From positions 49,976 to 113,975 of the forward strand of contig JACJKV010000004.1 of NCBI GenBank assembly GCA_016901755.1: a DNA stretch of 64,000 nt, read 5' to 3'. A program made the position numbers and the translations under genes. Shown here in pieces: positions 18,109-29,832 of the stretch (its first letter is position 1; every line of letters begins with the position of its first letter). Source of the DNA: Thomasclavelia spiroformis. Lineage in GTDB: Bacteria; Bacillota_I; Bacilli_A; Erysipelotrichales; Coprobacillaceae. A model generated the notes under the pieces. The model was not told where the DNA came from. It searched no databases and was given only the letters and a program-made list of their open reading frames with translations.

Positions 18109-19920
<1,812 letters not shown>

Positions 19921-19925
19921 TCTGA

Positions 19926-19952
19926 AAAACCAAGGTTTTTCCTTGGTTTTTT
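19926..19952 (+). terminator. Intrinsic terminator between dnaK and dnaJ
   Basis: Ten-base perfect stem AAAACCAAGG / CCTTGGTTTT ending in T. No promoter is visible before dnaJ, so it probably acts as a partial terminator that sets the DnaK to DnaJ ratio. Confidence 0.85.
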
Positions 19953-19977
19953 AAAAGTATTGTGAAAGGATGATTAT

Positions 19978-21099
19978 ATGGCTAGTAAAAGAGATTATTA
20001 TGAAGTCCTAGGGGTATCAAAAAGTGCTAATGCTCAAGAAATCAAACGAGCATATAGAAAAAAAGCAAAACAATATCATCCCGATGTCAATAAAGAACCT
20101 GGGGCAGAAGAAAAGTTCAAAGAAGTTCAGGAAGCTTATGATGTTTTATCAGATGATAATAAAAGAGCCGCTTATGACAGATATGGTCATGCCGCATTCG
20201 AACAGGGAGCTGGCGGTGCTGGTGCTGGTGGCTTCGGTGGTTTTGGTTTTGATGATGTTGATTTAGGTGATATTTTTGGTTCGTTCTTTGGTGGCGGTTC
20301 TCGTCGTCAAAGACAGAATGGTCCACGTCGTGGAGATGATCATCTGATGCAGCTGACCATCGATTTTATGGAAGCTATCAAAGGAACAAAAAAAGAAATC
20401 AAAGTTACTTATGATGCAACCTGCTCACATTGTCATGGTTCAGGAGCGAAAACACCAAATGATGTACAGACCTGTAGTCACTGTAATGGTACGGGAACTG
20501 TTTCTAAACAGCAGCAGTCACCATTTGGAACTTTTGTGACACAGACTACATGTCCACACTGTAATGGAACTGGTAAAGAAATTAAAGTAAAATGTCCACA
20601 TTGTGCTGGTAAGGGGTATGTCAATAAGACAGTCAATGTTGAACTTGATATTCCAGCTGGTATTAATGAAGGACAGCAGTTAAGAGTTGCAGGTAAAGGC
20701 GGCAGAGGAGCTAATGGCGGACCTAACGGGGATTTATTTATTGAAATTCATATTCGTAATAATACCCAGTTTGTCAGAAAAGGAAACAATATTTACTTAA
20801 CAGTCCCAATCAGTGTTGTTGATGCTGTATTAGGATGCGAGGTTGATGTACCAACAGTTCAGGGAGATGTTTCAGTAAAAATAGCTGCTGGAACCCAGTC
20901 AGGAACAACTTTACGTTTAAGAGGTAAGGGTGTTAAGAGTTTAAGAGGTAATGATTATGGTGATCAGCTGTTAAATATTGAAGTTAAAATACCAACCAAA
21001 CTATCAACCAAAGAAAAAGAACTGTATGAGCATTTAAGAAGTGTTCAAGGTAAAAAAGATTCGATTTTTGATACTTTTAAGAAACAGTTTAAAAAATAA
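19978..21099 (+). CDS. dnaJ: Chaperone DnaJ (Hsp40)
   Basis: 373 aa. The J domain has HPD in [10 protein letters not shown] Gly/Phe-rich linker follows, then four zinc repeats ([32 protein letters not shown]) and the C-terminal substrate domain. It delivers clients to DnaK and stimulates its ATPase. It depends on read-through from dnaK, as no own promoter is seen. Confidence 0.97.
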   Translation: MASKRDYYEVLGVSKSANAQEIKRAYRKKAKQYHPDVNKEPGAEEKFKEVQEAYDVLSDDNKRAAYDRYGHAAFEQGAGGAGAGGFGGFGFDDVDLGDIFGSFFGGGSRRQRQNGPRRGDDHLMQLTIDFMEAIKGTKKEIKVTYDATCSHCHGSGAKTPNDVQTCSHCNGTGTVSKQQQSPFGTFVTQTTCPHCNGTGKEIKVKCPHCAGKGYVNKTVNVELDIPAGINEGQQLRVAGKGGRGANGGPNGDLFIEIHIRNNTQFVRKGNNIYLTVPISVVDAVLGCEVDVPTVQGDVSVKIAAGTQSGTTLRLRGKGVKSLRGNDYGDQLLNIEVKIPTKLSTKEKELYEHLRSVQGKKDSIFDTFKKQFKK

Positions 21100-21100
21100 G

Positions 21101-21129
21101 ACTTGTCAGCAGACAAGCCTTTTTCTTTT
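21101..21129 (+). terminator. Intrinsic terminator after dnaJ
   Basis: Stem CTTGTC / GACAAG with loop AGCA, then CCTTTTTC. Confidence 0.8.
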
Positions 21130-21141
21130 CAATAAAAAGGT

Positions 21142-21168
21142 AATAAAAAAACAGTACTGAGTACTGTT
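21142..21168 (-). terminator. Intrinsic terminator of rpmB
   Basis: Read on the minus strand: AACAGTAC / GTACTGTT followed by seven T, just past the rpmB stop. Confidence 0.85.
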
Positions 21169-21174
21169 CGTTTA

Positions 21175-21360
21175 TTATCCAGCTTTTCTTAAAGTTCTAA
21201 GTTCTCTAGCAGAAATTCTTACTTTTGTAGGTTTGCCATCTACTAAAATAGTAGCTTTTTGTAAATTAACATTCCATTTTCTTCTAGTTGAGTTTAATGC
21301 ATGAGAACGAGTATTTCCTGATAATGGACCTCTACCAGATACTTGGCATTTTCTTGACAT
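21175..21360 (-). CDS. rpmB: 50S ribosomal protein L28
   Basis: 61 aa on the minus strand, the only intact minus-strand gene in the window. It starts [20 protein letters not shown] and ends in the basic [17 protein letters not shown] strong AAAGGAGGG lies upstream. rpmB divergent from asp23-fakA is the usual Firmicute arrangement. Confidence 0.97.
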   Translation of the reverse strand: MSRKCQVSGRGPLSGNTRSHALNSTRRKWNVNLQKATILVDGKPTKVRISARELRTLRKAG

Positions 21361-21678
21361 GTGCTTCCCTCCTTTAGTAGTTGCTCTACGTACTGTGTTA
21401 TATTATCATTTTTTTTTTGAAAAAGCAATTGATTTTTGTAATATTTTATATTTTTATTAATGAATGCATATGATCATAGACAATGTATATAATAAAAGAG
21501 AAGCAAAATGTCACCATGTAACAGCACAATTATCATATTCGTTTATTTTTTATGATGGGTATGCTATGATGTACGAGATTTTCTAGAGACAGGAAAGATT
21601 ATCAATGAAAAAATTGTAAATACAGATAAATTAAGTTATAATTATTTTGGTAGTTAGCAATTTAAGGAGGGAATCTTA
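21361..21678. promoter_or_regulatory. Divergent intergenic region rpmB / asp23
   Basis: 318 bases with no gene. On the minus strand, TTGCTT (21428-21423), 17 bases, TAATAT (21405-21400) is a plausible rpmB promoter. On the plus strand, TTGTAA (21614-21619), 17 bases, TATAAT (21637-21642) is a good asp23 promoter. I see no riboswitch or large repeat in the remaining AT-rich middle part. Confidence 0.6.
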
Positions 21679-22035
21679 ATGATCGAAAAAGATACAAATT
21701 ATGGAACAATTCATATCTCTTTAGATGTCGTAGCAACAGTTGCTGGTGGTGCGGCAACAGAATGTTACGGAGTTGTTGGTATGGCCAGTCAGAAAAAGTT
21801 AAAAGACGGTTTTTACGAACTGCTGAAAAAGGAAAATTATTCTAAGGGAATTATCGCTCATGATGGCGAAACTGGATTGATCCTTGATTTATATGTTATC
21901 TTAGGATATGGAATTAAAGTAGATGAGATTTTAGTTGAAGTACAGAAAAAAGTCAAATATGTTGTCGAAACAACCTTGGATGTGACAGTTGAATCAGTGA
22001 ATGTCTATGTTCAGGGACTGCGTAATAATGATTAA
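21679..22035 (+). CDS. Asp23/Gls24 family protein (YloU-like)
   Basis: 118 aa. Asp23 fold: GTIHISLDVVATVAGGAATECYGVVGM then GLILDLYVILGYGIKVDEI and VNVYVQGL. The family forms abundant envelope-linked proteins and is nearly always paired with fakA. Its direct biochemical role is not established. AAGGAGGG precedes the start. Confidence 0.93.
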   Translation: MIEKDTNYGTIHISLDVVATVAGGAATECYGVVGMASQKKLKDGFYELLKKENYSKGIIAHDGETGLILDLYVILGYGIKVDEILVEVQKKVKYVVETTLDVTVESVNVYVQGLRNND

Positions 22036-22047
22036 TGGAGGATAGTT

Positions 22048-23715
22048 ATGAAAATACTTACAGGAAAACTATTTAAAGAGATGGTTTTATGTGGGGCCAA
22101 TACTCTTCATAATAATCATCCTGAAATTGATGCCTTGAACGTATTCCCTGTACCTGATGGTGATACGGGAACAAATATGTCGATGACTTTTAATGCCGGA
22201 GCATTAGAAGTTAAAGATATGGATACTGATAATATATATGAAATTGCCAAAAAACTGTCTAAAGGTCTGTTAATGGGAGCTCGTGGAAATTCAGGAGTTA
22301 TTTTATCTCAGATTTTCAGAGGAGTTGCGGTTGGGCTGGAAGGGCATGAACAGGTTGATGCCGTAGAATTCGCTAATGCCTGGGCCAGTGGTGCTAAAGT
22401 AGCCTATAAAGCGGTCATGCGTCCAGTTGAAGGAACGATATTGACAGTAATTCGTGAAGCCAGTGAAAAAGTAGTCGCTTATGCAAAACCAGATATGGAA
22501 ATTGAAGATGTTTTTTCGTATTTTGTTAAAGAAGCTGAAAATTCTCTGGAACGTACTCCAGAACTGTTACCAGTATTAAAAGAAGTTGGTGTTGTTGACA
22601 GTGGTGGAGCTGGATTATTACTGGTTTTAACTGGTTTTATGGCAGCGTTAAGTGGCGATCGTGTTGAATTTGTCGATATTAAAGCGGAAGGACAGGTCAA
22701 TGCCGGTGTAGAACTGGAAGCAGGAGAAGAAGGTTATGGATACTGCACAGAGTTCATCATTCGACTGGAACCATCACTTATTGATAAATTCTCTGAAAAT
22801 CAGCTGAAAAAAGAACTTGAAAGAATTCCAGGAAACAGTATCGTAGTTGTACAGGATGAAGAAATTGTTAAGGTTCATGTACATACATTAAAACCTGGTA
22901 ATGCATTGAATCTTGCACAGCGTTTTGGAGAATTCGTAAAATTAAAAATCGAAAATATGCAGGAACAGGCAAATAATCTGCAAAATAATGCCAACGGACA
23001 GGCAAGTATCGTTGGTGTAGATGATAATGCTAAGAAAAAGCCTGCCTTTGAACCTAAAGAAACAGCAATCATTACGGTTTGTGCAGGAGAAGGTGTAGAA
23101 GATGCCTTTTTAGAATTGCACTGTGATTATGTCGTCAGTGGAGGACAAACAATGAACCCTTCAACTGAAGATATGGTTGCAGCGGTTAAAGAAGTTAATG
23201 CTAAAAATGTTATTATTTTACCAAATAATTCTAATATTATTATGACTGCTCAACAGACGGCAACGATCCTTGAAGATGAAGTGAATGTTATTGTTTTACC
23301 AACTAAAACGATCCCTCAAGGTTTATCAGCGTGTATCATGTTTAATCCTGATGCTTCTATCGAAGATAATATTGAAGATATGAAAGAAGCTATTGGTAAC
23401 GTTAAAACTGGTCAGGTCACTTTTGCTATTAAGGATACCAATATTGATGGTGTGGAAATTAAAGCGAATGACTATATGGCACTGGTTGAAAAAGATATCG
23501 TTGACTGTAAACAGGATAAACTGGATGCATTGAAAGTATGCTTAAATAAACTGGTTGATGAAGACTCTGAACTGATTACATTATTAGTTGGTGAAGATGT
23601 GGTTGATGAAGAGGTTGAAGAAATCGAAAGCTATATTGAAGATAACTTTGATGTAGAATTAGAATTAATTAACGGTAAACAGCCTGTTTATTCGTTTATT
23701 GTAGGTGTTGAGTAG
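22048..23715 (+). CDS. fakA: Fatty acid kinase ATP-binding subunit FakA (DAK-like)
   Basis: 555 aa. The N-terminal DhaL-type ATP-binding domain shows LNVFPVPDGDTGTNMSMT, KGLLMGARGNSGVILSQ and VDSGGAGLLL. The middle and C-terminal DAK1/DegV-related domains follow (SGGQTMNPSTEDM; ILPNNSNIIMTA; LPTKTIPQGLSA). FakA phosphorylates fatty acids held by a FakB partner for phospholipid synthesis. No fakB lies in the window. Confidence 0.92.
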   Translation: MKILTGKLFKEMVLCGANTLHNNHPEIDALNVFPVPDGDTGTNMSMTFNAGALEVKDMDTDNIYEIAKKLSKGLLMGARGNSGVILSQIFRGVAVGLEGHEQVDAVEFANAWASGAKVAYKAVMRPVEGTILTVIREASEKVVAYAKPDMEIEDVFSYFVKEAENSLERTPELLPVLKEVGVVDSGGAGLLLVLTGFMAALSGDRVEFVDIKAEGQVNAGVELEAGEEGYGYCTEFIIRLEPSLIDKFSENQLKKELERIPGNSIVVVQDEEIVKVHVHTLKPGNALNLAQRFGEFVKLKIENMQEQANNLQNNANGQASIVGVDDNAKKKPAFEPKETAIITVCAGEGVEDAFLELHCDYVVSGGQTMNPSTEDMVAAVKEVNAKNVIILPNNSNIIMTAQQTATILEDEVNVIVLPTKTIPQGLSACIMFNPDASIEDNIEDMKEAIGNVKTGQVTFAIKDTNIDGVEIKANDYMALVEKDIVDCKQDKLDALKVCLNKLVDEDSELITLLVGEDVVDEEVEEIESYIEDNFDVELELINGKQPVYSFIVGVE

Positions 23716-23750
23716 GATCTTCAGATGAACTGAAAATATTAAAATATAGT

Positions 23751-23777
23751 AAAAGCCTGAGCAATTCAGGCTTTTTT
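23751..23777 (+). terminator. Intrinsic terminator after fakA
   Basis: Ten-base perfect stem AAAAGCCTGA / TCAGGCTTTT and T tail. Confidence 0.92.
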
Positions 23778-24171
23778 AAATCGTATAGAATACGTGAGCA
23801 TCATTAATTGACAGTGTTTAAATTTTCTTGGTATCGATCATGTTCATTAAAATATAGCTGAATATTGATATGAGAACATTGTATTAAATGAACGGTCATA
23901 TTCAAATTTGATCTGCTGGCTTGCAGAAAGATAAATGTGCAAAGTGACCCTTATGGGAACATTTTATTTAGGGACATAATTCTTGATTCCATGAGGAAAT
24001 TTATATTTTACAAAACAGTCTTTTTTGTTACAGATTATGTTTCCAGCGACCAAACAATATTTTAAAGAAATATTTATAAATACAGAAAAACCTGTTGAAT
24101 TATCGAATAAGCTAAAATTCAATTTACTCAATGACAGAAAATGAGTAAAAAATAAGTTTTGAATAAAGATA
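23778..24171. other. Gene-poor stretch with possible coding remnants
   Basis: About 390 AT-rich bases without a convincing gene. Two short plus-strand frames adjoin with a shift: 23991 (24 aa, MRKFIFYKTVFFVTDY) and 24037-24144 (35 aa, MFPATKQYFKEIFIN). The second is followed by the terminator at 24172, which suggests that something once ended here. Neither has a good ribosome binding site. I read this as a decayed gene of unknown origin. Confidence 0.4.
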
Positions 24172-24200
24172 GCCCTTTTTAAAAGAAGGGTTTTTATTTT
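24172..24200 (+). terminator. Intrinsic terminator in the gene-poor stretch
   Basis: CCCTTTTT / AAAGAAGGG hairpin followed by TTTTTATTTT. No intact upstream plus-strand gene uses it. Confidence 0.6.
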
Positions 24201-24213
24201 ATGACTTTAAAGA

Positions 24214-24510
24214 TCAACATTGTTTTCTGATTTCATTTAATTGTTTTTCAAGTTTTTGCAGACTTTCTTTTAACAGTTCATATTCGTCGCTTGAATTTGA
24301 GTCTGATGCTTCACTTTGATTCGTGTTTACATTATCTTGTGACTGAAAAGCTGAAAGATAACTGCTGTTAAGAGCTTACAGATCACCGAGAACGTTGAAA
24401 AATGCACCTAGTATGGCCTGTTCTTCAACTGTCAGGCTTTCGGTTAAGGGCGCAACTAAAAACACGGCTATACTGTCTAAAGCAAGGGGGTGAAGTGTAG
24501 TATGGGGCAT
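24214..24510 (-). pseudogene. Small minus-strand gene interrupted by one in-frame TAA
   Basis: Read from ATG 24510-24508, with AGCAGGTGAT as ribosome binding site, the frame runs 98 codons with a single stop (TAA at 24378-24376, codon 45). Before it: MPHTTLHPLALDSIAVFLVA and TVEEQAILGAFFNVLGDL. After it: ALNSSYLSAFQSQDNVN, a Ser/Asn/Asp linker, then a C-terminal coiled coil LLKESLQKLEKQLNEIRKQC. The reading remains protein-like on both sides, so this is one gene broken by a point change (TTA to TAA would give LGDLLALN). It resembles short acidic hypothetical proteins of gut Firmicutes; function unknown. Confidence 0.7.
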
Positions 24511-24601
24511 ATTGATCACCTGCTTTAATATATGCTCAATCAACGATGATACTACTGACAGATAACCAGAGTAATTATGATATATAGATAAGGAGAGACA
24601 T

Positions 24602-24634
24602 ATGGATATTGAAAAATGGGTTTTTAAACCATAG
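24602..24634 (+). CDS. Ten-codon ORF with strong RBS, capped by a terminator
   Basis: MDIEKWVFKP. It has AAGGAGAG at 24590-24597 and its TAG is one base before a strong terminator. TATGAT at 24576-24581 is a possible -10. It could be a leader peptide, a small peptide in its own right, or the stump of a truncated gene. Coding is not proven. Confidence 0.35.
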   Translation: MDIEKWVFKP

Positions 24635-24635
24635 G

Positions 24636-24660
24636 GACAATCGAAAGATTGTCTTTTTTT
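24636..24660 (+). terminator. Strong intrinsic terminator with GAAA tetraloop
   Basis: Stem GACAATC / GATTGTC, loop GAAA, then seven T. It separates the ten-codon ORF from the surface protein gene. Confidence 0.9.
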
Positions 24661-24743
24661 ATGGGAAAATGGTATTCAACTGCGTCTTGATGTAAAGCCA
24701 GGATTATTTTGATAGAACTGATAAAGAAAAAGGGGTTTTCACA

Positions 24744-27542
24744 ATGAAAAAAATACTTAAATTAATTATGATTTTACTGATTAGCTTAACGACACTGTTT
24801 AGTCAGGGTCAGTTAGTCCAGGCATGGGATTCGTCCATTCCACATGAATTTACAAAAGTTAAAAGTATAGACTATCCCTGGTGGTGGTCTTCCAAGATTG
24901 GTTCAGTCAGACAATGGAGCACAACGATGTGCAAATATAATGGTAATATTGCCTATTGTCTGGAAGCCAGTAAAAATACACCAGTAACTGGCAATTATGC
25001 TGCAGAAGTCATCGACAATAATCCTACTGTAAAAAAACTGCTTTATTATGGTTATGGTGGACCAGGATATGATGACAGTATAGAAGCAATCTTTGAACAG
25101 CAGCTTAATGCCTGTGTACCTGATGATTTTGGTAAAGATCATGGAAACTTTGAAGACGGAGCTTATCTTTTTACTCATATCTGGCTTTCATATGCCTATT
25201 GTGGGGATCTGATGGGACTGAGTTTAGCTGAGTTTAATGCCAAATGGCCTAATCCTGATGGTCAGGGAGGCTATGGTGATAATATCATGTGGGGCTATCA
25301 TGTTATTGATGCTATGCCTGAACCAGTTTATGCTCAGTTTGCAGTCAATGATTCAAAAAGCAATACTGCCAGACTGACCGCTACATTTGATAAAGAAAAA
25401 AAGGTTCAAAGAACTGAAACGGTGACTTTTGTGGCCAGCAGTAATGCTACTGCACGCATTACTTTACAGGATCAGGTGACCTTGCATAATGTTACAACGG
25501 GAACAACGCAAACAGGAGATACAGCGATCATTCAAGGTGGACAGGCTTTTTATTTAACAGCACCTTTAAATGATTGTCCAGATGACTATGTTTCAGGTAA
25601 TGTAGCACATAAACATTGTGAACGTTTTGAAGCGTTAGCGATTGTTCCAGGAGGAAACTACCAAAGTGAAGGTTCTTGGGTCAACGATACAGCCAGTCTG
25701 TTTTATGAAGTCAACTGGATGGATCTGGGATCTTTAAGATTATCAAAAGTGAATAATACTTCAGCTTTTCAAAAGGGATCTAAGTTCAGACTGGTTTCTA
25801 CTTCCTATGACGGATTTGATGAAATATATGAAGTAAGTCAGGATCAGGATGGAAATTATGAATTGCTGATAGAAGGATTACCAGTTGGAACTTATGCTTT
25901 AACTGAAATCGACTGTGATGATTATTTTGCTCCAACGGTAGCACAATGGAGCGTAACCATTGAAAAAAACAAAACTGCCAAACAGATCGTTGTTAATACC
26001 TTAAGACCAACCGGCAATCTGTTGATACAGAAAACACTGGAAAGCGCAAATGCCTCAGCAACAAATGTTGCGGATGATGATATTACTAAAACAAGCTATA
26101 AGCTGATTGCCAGTGATGATATCAAAGATACAGTTTCTTTAAAAGATCTGTATCAAAAAGGTGAAGCTATTACGGTTGGCAGCGGGCAATGCATTATCGA
26201 TGCGTCTGGACAGGAACTTGAATTTTCTAAAGGTGTTACGCTAGTCAAAGGAACAGACAATGAGGATGGAACATTTTCTGTTGATGAACATGGTCAGTTA
26301 GAATTGTCGGGTATTCCTTTAGGAAAATACAAAGTCATCGAAATAAGCTGTCCGGAGGGATATGTTTTAGATGAAACTGAACATGAAATCAAATTCGTAC
26401 AGGAAGACTATACAACAACGGTGTATACCCAAAGTGTAAAACAGACAAACAGGATTACTAAAACTGTTATTTCTAAAACTGATGTCACTGGTGAAAAAGA
26501 ACTGGCTGGTGCATCATTAAAGGTTACAGATGAAAAGGGAAATGTTATTGATGAATGGATTTCTTCAAGTACGCCACACGAAATTGATGGACTGAGTGCA
26601 GGTCAAACTTATACTTTACATGAAGATTATGCACCACTTGGTTATGTAAAAGCAGCAAGCATTGATTTTACAGTTAATGAAGATGGCAAAGTACAGCAAG
26701 TACAGATGAAAGATACGACAGTTACTGTGGAAAAAACAGATGGAAATAATAATCTGCTGTCGAATGCTGTACTTGAAGTAGTGAGTACAAAGACCAAAGA
26801 TATTGTCGACAGATGGACCAGCAGTCAGCATATTTTAGACATTGATGAAACAATGAAAGCAGCTTTATTAAAACAAGAAAAGGTTGTTAAAAACGTTATT
26901 CAAGACGGCAAGGAAATAGAATATGTCATTGAAAGTAAGCAGGAACATTATCTGGTTACTGCTAAAGAGAATAATCATCTGTCTTATTATTATGTAGATC
27001 TTAATGGCAATGAAACACTTCATCTGGTTCAGAATTTAAAAGCTGGAGAAAAATATATCTTAAGAGAAGTTTTGGCTCCTCAAGGATATGCCACAGCTAA
27101 GGAAATTACTTTTGTAGCTGATGGTAAGAAAAATACAGCTTTAACAATGGTTGATGAAATAACCAGAATCGTTTTCCATAAACAGGATATCAATACTAAG
27201 CAGGAAATTGCCGGGGCGAAATTAGAAGTACGTGATGAAAATGGAACGGTAATTGACAGCTGGATCTCCACTGGGACAGCACATGAAATTCAGGGACTGG
27301 AAACGGGTAAAACTTATACGATGATCGAAACTGCAGCTCCTGAAGGTTATCTGCAGGCAGAAGCGGTATCTTTCACGGTTGAAGATACTGGCGTTCAACA
27401 GCATGTTTATATGTATGATGAAGCTGTTTCTGTTGTTACAGGCGATGAAAGTGAGATCATTGGCTATTTATTTATGCTGGCATCTTCGCTGATCGTTGTT
27501 TTAGGCTTTATTTATTTTAAGGTCAAAAACAGTCAGGGATAA
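24744..27542 (+). CDS. CnaB-repeat surface protein with thioester-like N-terminal domain
   Basis: 932 aa. A signal peptide (residues 1-27, ending VQA) is followed by a domain resembling thioester (TQXA) adhesin domains: Cys72 in [10 protein letters not shown] and residues 141-152 [12 protein letters not shown]. In the usual TQxA motif the second residue is the bond-forming Gln; here it is His145. Five SpaA/CnaB-type repeats follow (about 327-420, 420-570, 572-660, 659-815, 807-895), with isopeptide-style strands (ISKTD, VEKTD, FHKQD) and E-x-x-APxGY motifs. The C-terminus has VVTGDES, a membrane helix (about 905-926) and a short basic tail: a sortase-like signal without LPXTG. It is predicted to be a cell-wall or membrane-anchored adhesin. 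No sortase lies nearby. Confidence 0.85.
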   Translation: MKKILKLIMILLISLTTLFSQGQLVQAWDSSIPHEFTKVKSIDYPWWWSSKIGSVRQWSTTMCKYNGNIAYCLEASKNTPVTGNYAAEVIDNNPTVKKLLYYGYGGPGYDDSIEAIFEQQLNACVPDDFGKDHGNFEDGAYLFTHIWLSYAYCGDLMGLSLAEFNAKWPNPDGQGGYGDNIMWGYHVIDAMPEPVYAQFAVNDSKSNTARLTATFDKEKKVQRTETVTFVASSNATARITLQDQVTLHNVTTGTTQTGDTAIIQGGQAFYLTAPLNDCPDDYVSGNVAHKHCERFEALAIVPGGNYQSEGSWVNDTASLFYEVNWMDLGSLRLSKVNNTSAFQKGSKFRLVSTSYDGFDEIYEVSQDQDGNYELLIEGLPVGTYALTEIDCDDYFAPTVAQWSVTIEKNKTAKQIVVNTLRPTGNLLIQKTLESANASATNVADDDITKTSYKLIASDDIKDTVSLKDLYQKGEAITVGSGQCIIDASGQELEFSKGVTLVKGTDNEDGTFSVDEHGQLELSGIPLGKYKVIEISCPEGYVLDETEHEIKFVQEDYTTTVYTQSVKQTNRITKTVISKTDVTGEKELAGASLKVTDEKGNVIDEWISSSTPHEIDGLSAGQTYTLHEDYAPLGYVKAASIDFTVNEDGKVQQVQMKDTTVTVEKTDGNNNLLSNAVLEVVSTKTKDIVDRWTSSQHILDIDETMKAALLKQEKVVKNVIQDGKEIEYVIESKQEHYLVTAKENNHLSYYYVDLNGNETLHLVQNLKAGEKYILREVLAPQGYATAKEITFVADGKKNTALTMVDEITRIVFHKQDINTKQEIAGAKLEVRDENGTVIDSWISTGTAHEIQGLETGKTYTMIETAAPEGYLQAEAVSFTVEDTGVQQHVYMYDEAVSVVTGDESEIIGYLFMLASSLIVVLGFIYFKVKNSQG

Positions 27543-27550
27543 ATTATTCA

Positions 27551-27579
27551 TGGTCAAGCATCCTGGATTTTGATATAAT
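27551..27579 (+). promoter_or_regulatory. Promoter of the aldo/keto reductase gene (extended -10)
   Basis: TGGTCA (27551-27556), 17 bases, TATAAT (27574-27579), preceded by TG one base upstream. Confidence 0.7.
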
Positions 27580-27601
27580 GAGGACAAAGGATGGTGTGAA
27601 A

Positions 27602-28741
27602 ATGGAAACAAAAAAAATAGGTTTTGGCTTGATGCGATTACCAGAATTAAACAGTGATAATGGCATTAAAGATGGGGATACAGGTGTCATAGATTTAGAA
27701 CAGGTTAATCAGATGGTAGATACTTTCCTGGAAAGAGGATTTACTTATTTTGATACCGCATGGATGTACTGTAATTTTCATAGTGAAGAAGCTACGAAAG
27801 AGTGTCTGGTCAAACGTCACCCACGTGACAGCTATACGATTGCAACCAAATTACATGCTGGTTTCTTAAAAACAAAAGAAGATCGCGACAGAATTTTTAA
27901 TGAACAGCTTAAAAAAGTTGGAGTCGATTATTTCGATTATTATCTGTTACACGATAATGGATATGATCATGATAAGATTTATGAAGAATTAGACTGTTAT
28001 AACTGGATCGTTGAAAAGAAAGCTCAAGGCCTGGTCAAACATATTGGTTTTTCTTTTCATGATAATGCTGAAGTTCTTGATGATATTTTAAACCGACATC
28101 CAGAATTTGAATTTGTTCAGCTGCAGATCAACTATCTGGACTGGAACAGTGAAGGGGTTCAGTCGAGAAAATGTTATGAAGTCTGTCGTAAACATCAAAA
28201 ACCAGTCATTGTTATGGAACCAGTCAAAGGTGGAACCTTAGCGAAAGTTCCTGAATCAGTAGAAAAATTATTTAAGGACTACGCTCCTGATATGTCAATA
28301 CCTTCATGGGCCATTCGTTTTGCTGCCAGCCATGAAGGAATTATGATGGTTCTTTCAGGAATGTCTAACATGGAACAGCTGTTAGATAATACCAGCTATA
28401 TGCAGGATTTTAAACCGTTGAATGAAGCGGAACTGAAAATCATTGATCAGGCGATTGATATTATTAATTCTAATATTGTCATTCCATGTACTGGATGTTC
28501 ATATTGTGTAGATGGCTGTCCAATGAATATTCCTATTCCAAAATATTTCTCATTATATAATGCTGAAAAACAGGAAATCAAAGAAAAAGGATGGACTCCA
28601 CAGGGAGAATACTATTCACGTCTGGCACAGACAAAAGGAAAAGCCAGTGACTGTGTGCAATGTGGTCAGTGTGAAAGTATCTGTCCTCAGCATCTGAAGA
28701 TCATTGATTATTTACAGGATGTAGCTAAAGAATTTGAATAA
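27602..28741 (+). CDS. Aldo/keto reductase with C-terminal 4Fe-4S ferredoxin domain
   Basis: 379 aa from ATG 27602 (AAAGGATGGTG upstream; the ATG at 27578 lies in the -10 box). The TIM barrel begins [10 protein letters not shown], with the family Asp/Tyr region FDTAWMY and later KLHAGF. The last 110 residues carry [12 protein letters not shown] and [12 protein letters not shown], two cluster motifs. The substrate is not known. Such fused enzymes are common in anaerobes. Monocistronic between promoter and terminator. Confidence 0.9.
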   Translation: METKKIGFGLMRLPELNSDNGIKDGDTGVIDLEQVNQMVDTFLERGFTYFDTAWMYCNFHSEEATKECLVKRHPRDSYTIATKLHAGFLKTKEDRDRIFNEQLKKVGVDYFDYYLLHDNGYDHDKIYEELDCYNWIVEKKAQGLVKHIGFSFHDNAEVLDDILNRHPEFEFVQLQINYLDWNSEGVQSRKCYEVCRKHQKPVIVMEPVKGGTLAKVPESVEKLFKDYAPDMSIPSWAIRFAASHEGIMMVLSGMSNMEQLLDNTSYMQDFKPLNEAELKIIDQAIDIINSNIVIPCTGCSYCVDGCPMNIPIPKYFSLYNAEKQEIKEKGWTPQGEYYSRLAQTKGKASDCVQCGQCESICPQHLKIIDYLQDVAKEFE

Positions 28742-28752
28742 AGTTTTCAGAT

Positions 28753-28790
28753 AAAAGAAAAAGTAATTTTTTGCTTTTTCTTTTTTTTTA
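28753..28790 (+). terminator. Intrinsic terminator after the aldo/keto reductase
   Basis: AAAAGAAAAAG / CTTTTTCTTTT stem and a long T run. Confidence 0.8.
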
Positions 28791-28799
28791 TTTTAGATA

Positions 28800-28808
28800 T
28801 GATATAAT
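28800..28808 (+). promoter_or_regulatory. Extended -10 promoter of the ROK-PHP cluster
   Basis: TGATATAAT, identical to the extended -10 element of the aldo/keto reductase gene; no good -35 because the terminator T run occupies that position. Confidence 0.55.
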
Positions 28809-28857
28809 TAAATTAACTTTCAACACAACGTGACGAAAGATAGAAGGAGATGATGGT

Positions 28858-29832
28858 TTGACCAAAATTGAAGATGTAAAAAAAGAAAATATCAGTAAGG
28901 TAAAACAATGTTTTTATGATGGTGAAATCTGGACAAAAAATAAAATTGCTCAGTCTACAGGTATATCAAAAGCTGGTACGACCAATATTTTAAAAGCGTT
29001 GAGTTATGAACATTTTATTGTCTATTGTGGTGATGCAACCTCGACAGGTGGCAGAAAATCAAAACAGTATCAGCTCAATCGTGATTATTTTCATATTGGT
29101 CAGATCATTTTGATGTGTAAACCGGATGGCTATCATCTTATTGCCCGTATCACTGATTTGTTTAACTGCAGTACATATGAAAAAGATGTAGCTTTGTGCC
29201 AAGGAAACTTGGCAGAGCTAAAAGCTATTGCAGATGATTTATTGGCAAGGGACAGGCTGATCGACGTGCTCTGTTTAAGTGTGCCTGGTATTTGTGAAGA
29301 TGGTTTTTTAAGTGTCTGTGATTTTAAGCAGCTTGAAGGCATAGATCTGAAAAAAGAACTGGTATGGTCTAGACCGATCAGGGTGATCGTAGAAAATGAT
29401 GTAAATATTGCCAGTATTGGACTTAGTCATTTTTATCATCAGCGTCATTTGGCTTTTTTGTATCAGCCTGCAGTTGAATTTGTAGGATGTGGTCTGATCA
29501 TTCAGGGGAAGCTGTATAATGGATTTTCACATTTTGCCGGTGAACTGAGATATTTGCCTTTTTATGATCATGATGTTCAGCGCCAAATGTTAAAAAATGA
29601 TCCTATTGAACTGTTAAAGCTGCAGGTAGAAACAGTATGTTGCGTCATTAATCCATCATTTGTCTGTATCTGCAGTGATGTGGCTGATGTCCACGAACTG
29701 AAGCTAACCTTACCATCAAGACATTGTCCGCAAATTGCTGTGGTTACTGATATGGATCGCTATATATGTGAGGGATTATACTATATCGTTATTAATAACC
29801 GAATCAAAGGAGATGAAAATGATGAAAGCTGA
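28858..29832 (+). CDS. ROK family transcriptional regulator
   Basis: 324 aa from TTG 28858 (AAGGAGATG at 28844-28852; no ATG in frame nearby). The N-terminal winged helix covers about residues 5-65 (WTKNKIAQSTGISKAGTTNI). The ROK sugar-kinase-like body has ENDVNIASIG and a degenerate AGELRYLPF in place of the usual AGEIGH zinc/catalytic stretch, so kinase activity is unlikely. It probably senses a sugar or sugar phosphate and controls the following phosphatase genes, with which it overlaps. Confidence 0.8.
   Translation: MTKIEDVKKENISKVKQCFYDGEIWTKNKIAQSTGISKAGTTNILKALSYEHFIVYCGDATSTGGRKSKQYQLNRDYFHIGQIILMCKPDGYHLIARITDLFNCSTYEKDVALCQGNLAELKAIADDLLARDRLIDVLCLSVPGICEDGFLSVCDFKQLEGIDLKKELVWSRPIRVIVENDVNIASIGLSHFYHQRHLAFLYQPAVEFVGCGLIIQGKLYNGFSHFAGELRYLPFYDHDVQRQMLKNDPIELLKLQVETVCCVINPSFVCICSDVADVHELKLTLPSRHCPQIAVVTDMDRYICEGLYYIVINNRIKGDENDES

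Noticed and set aside
23991..24144. Short plus-strand frames as real genes
   Set aside because: No RBS, two frames separated by a shift, and no recognisable family; treated as possible remnants only.
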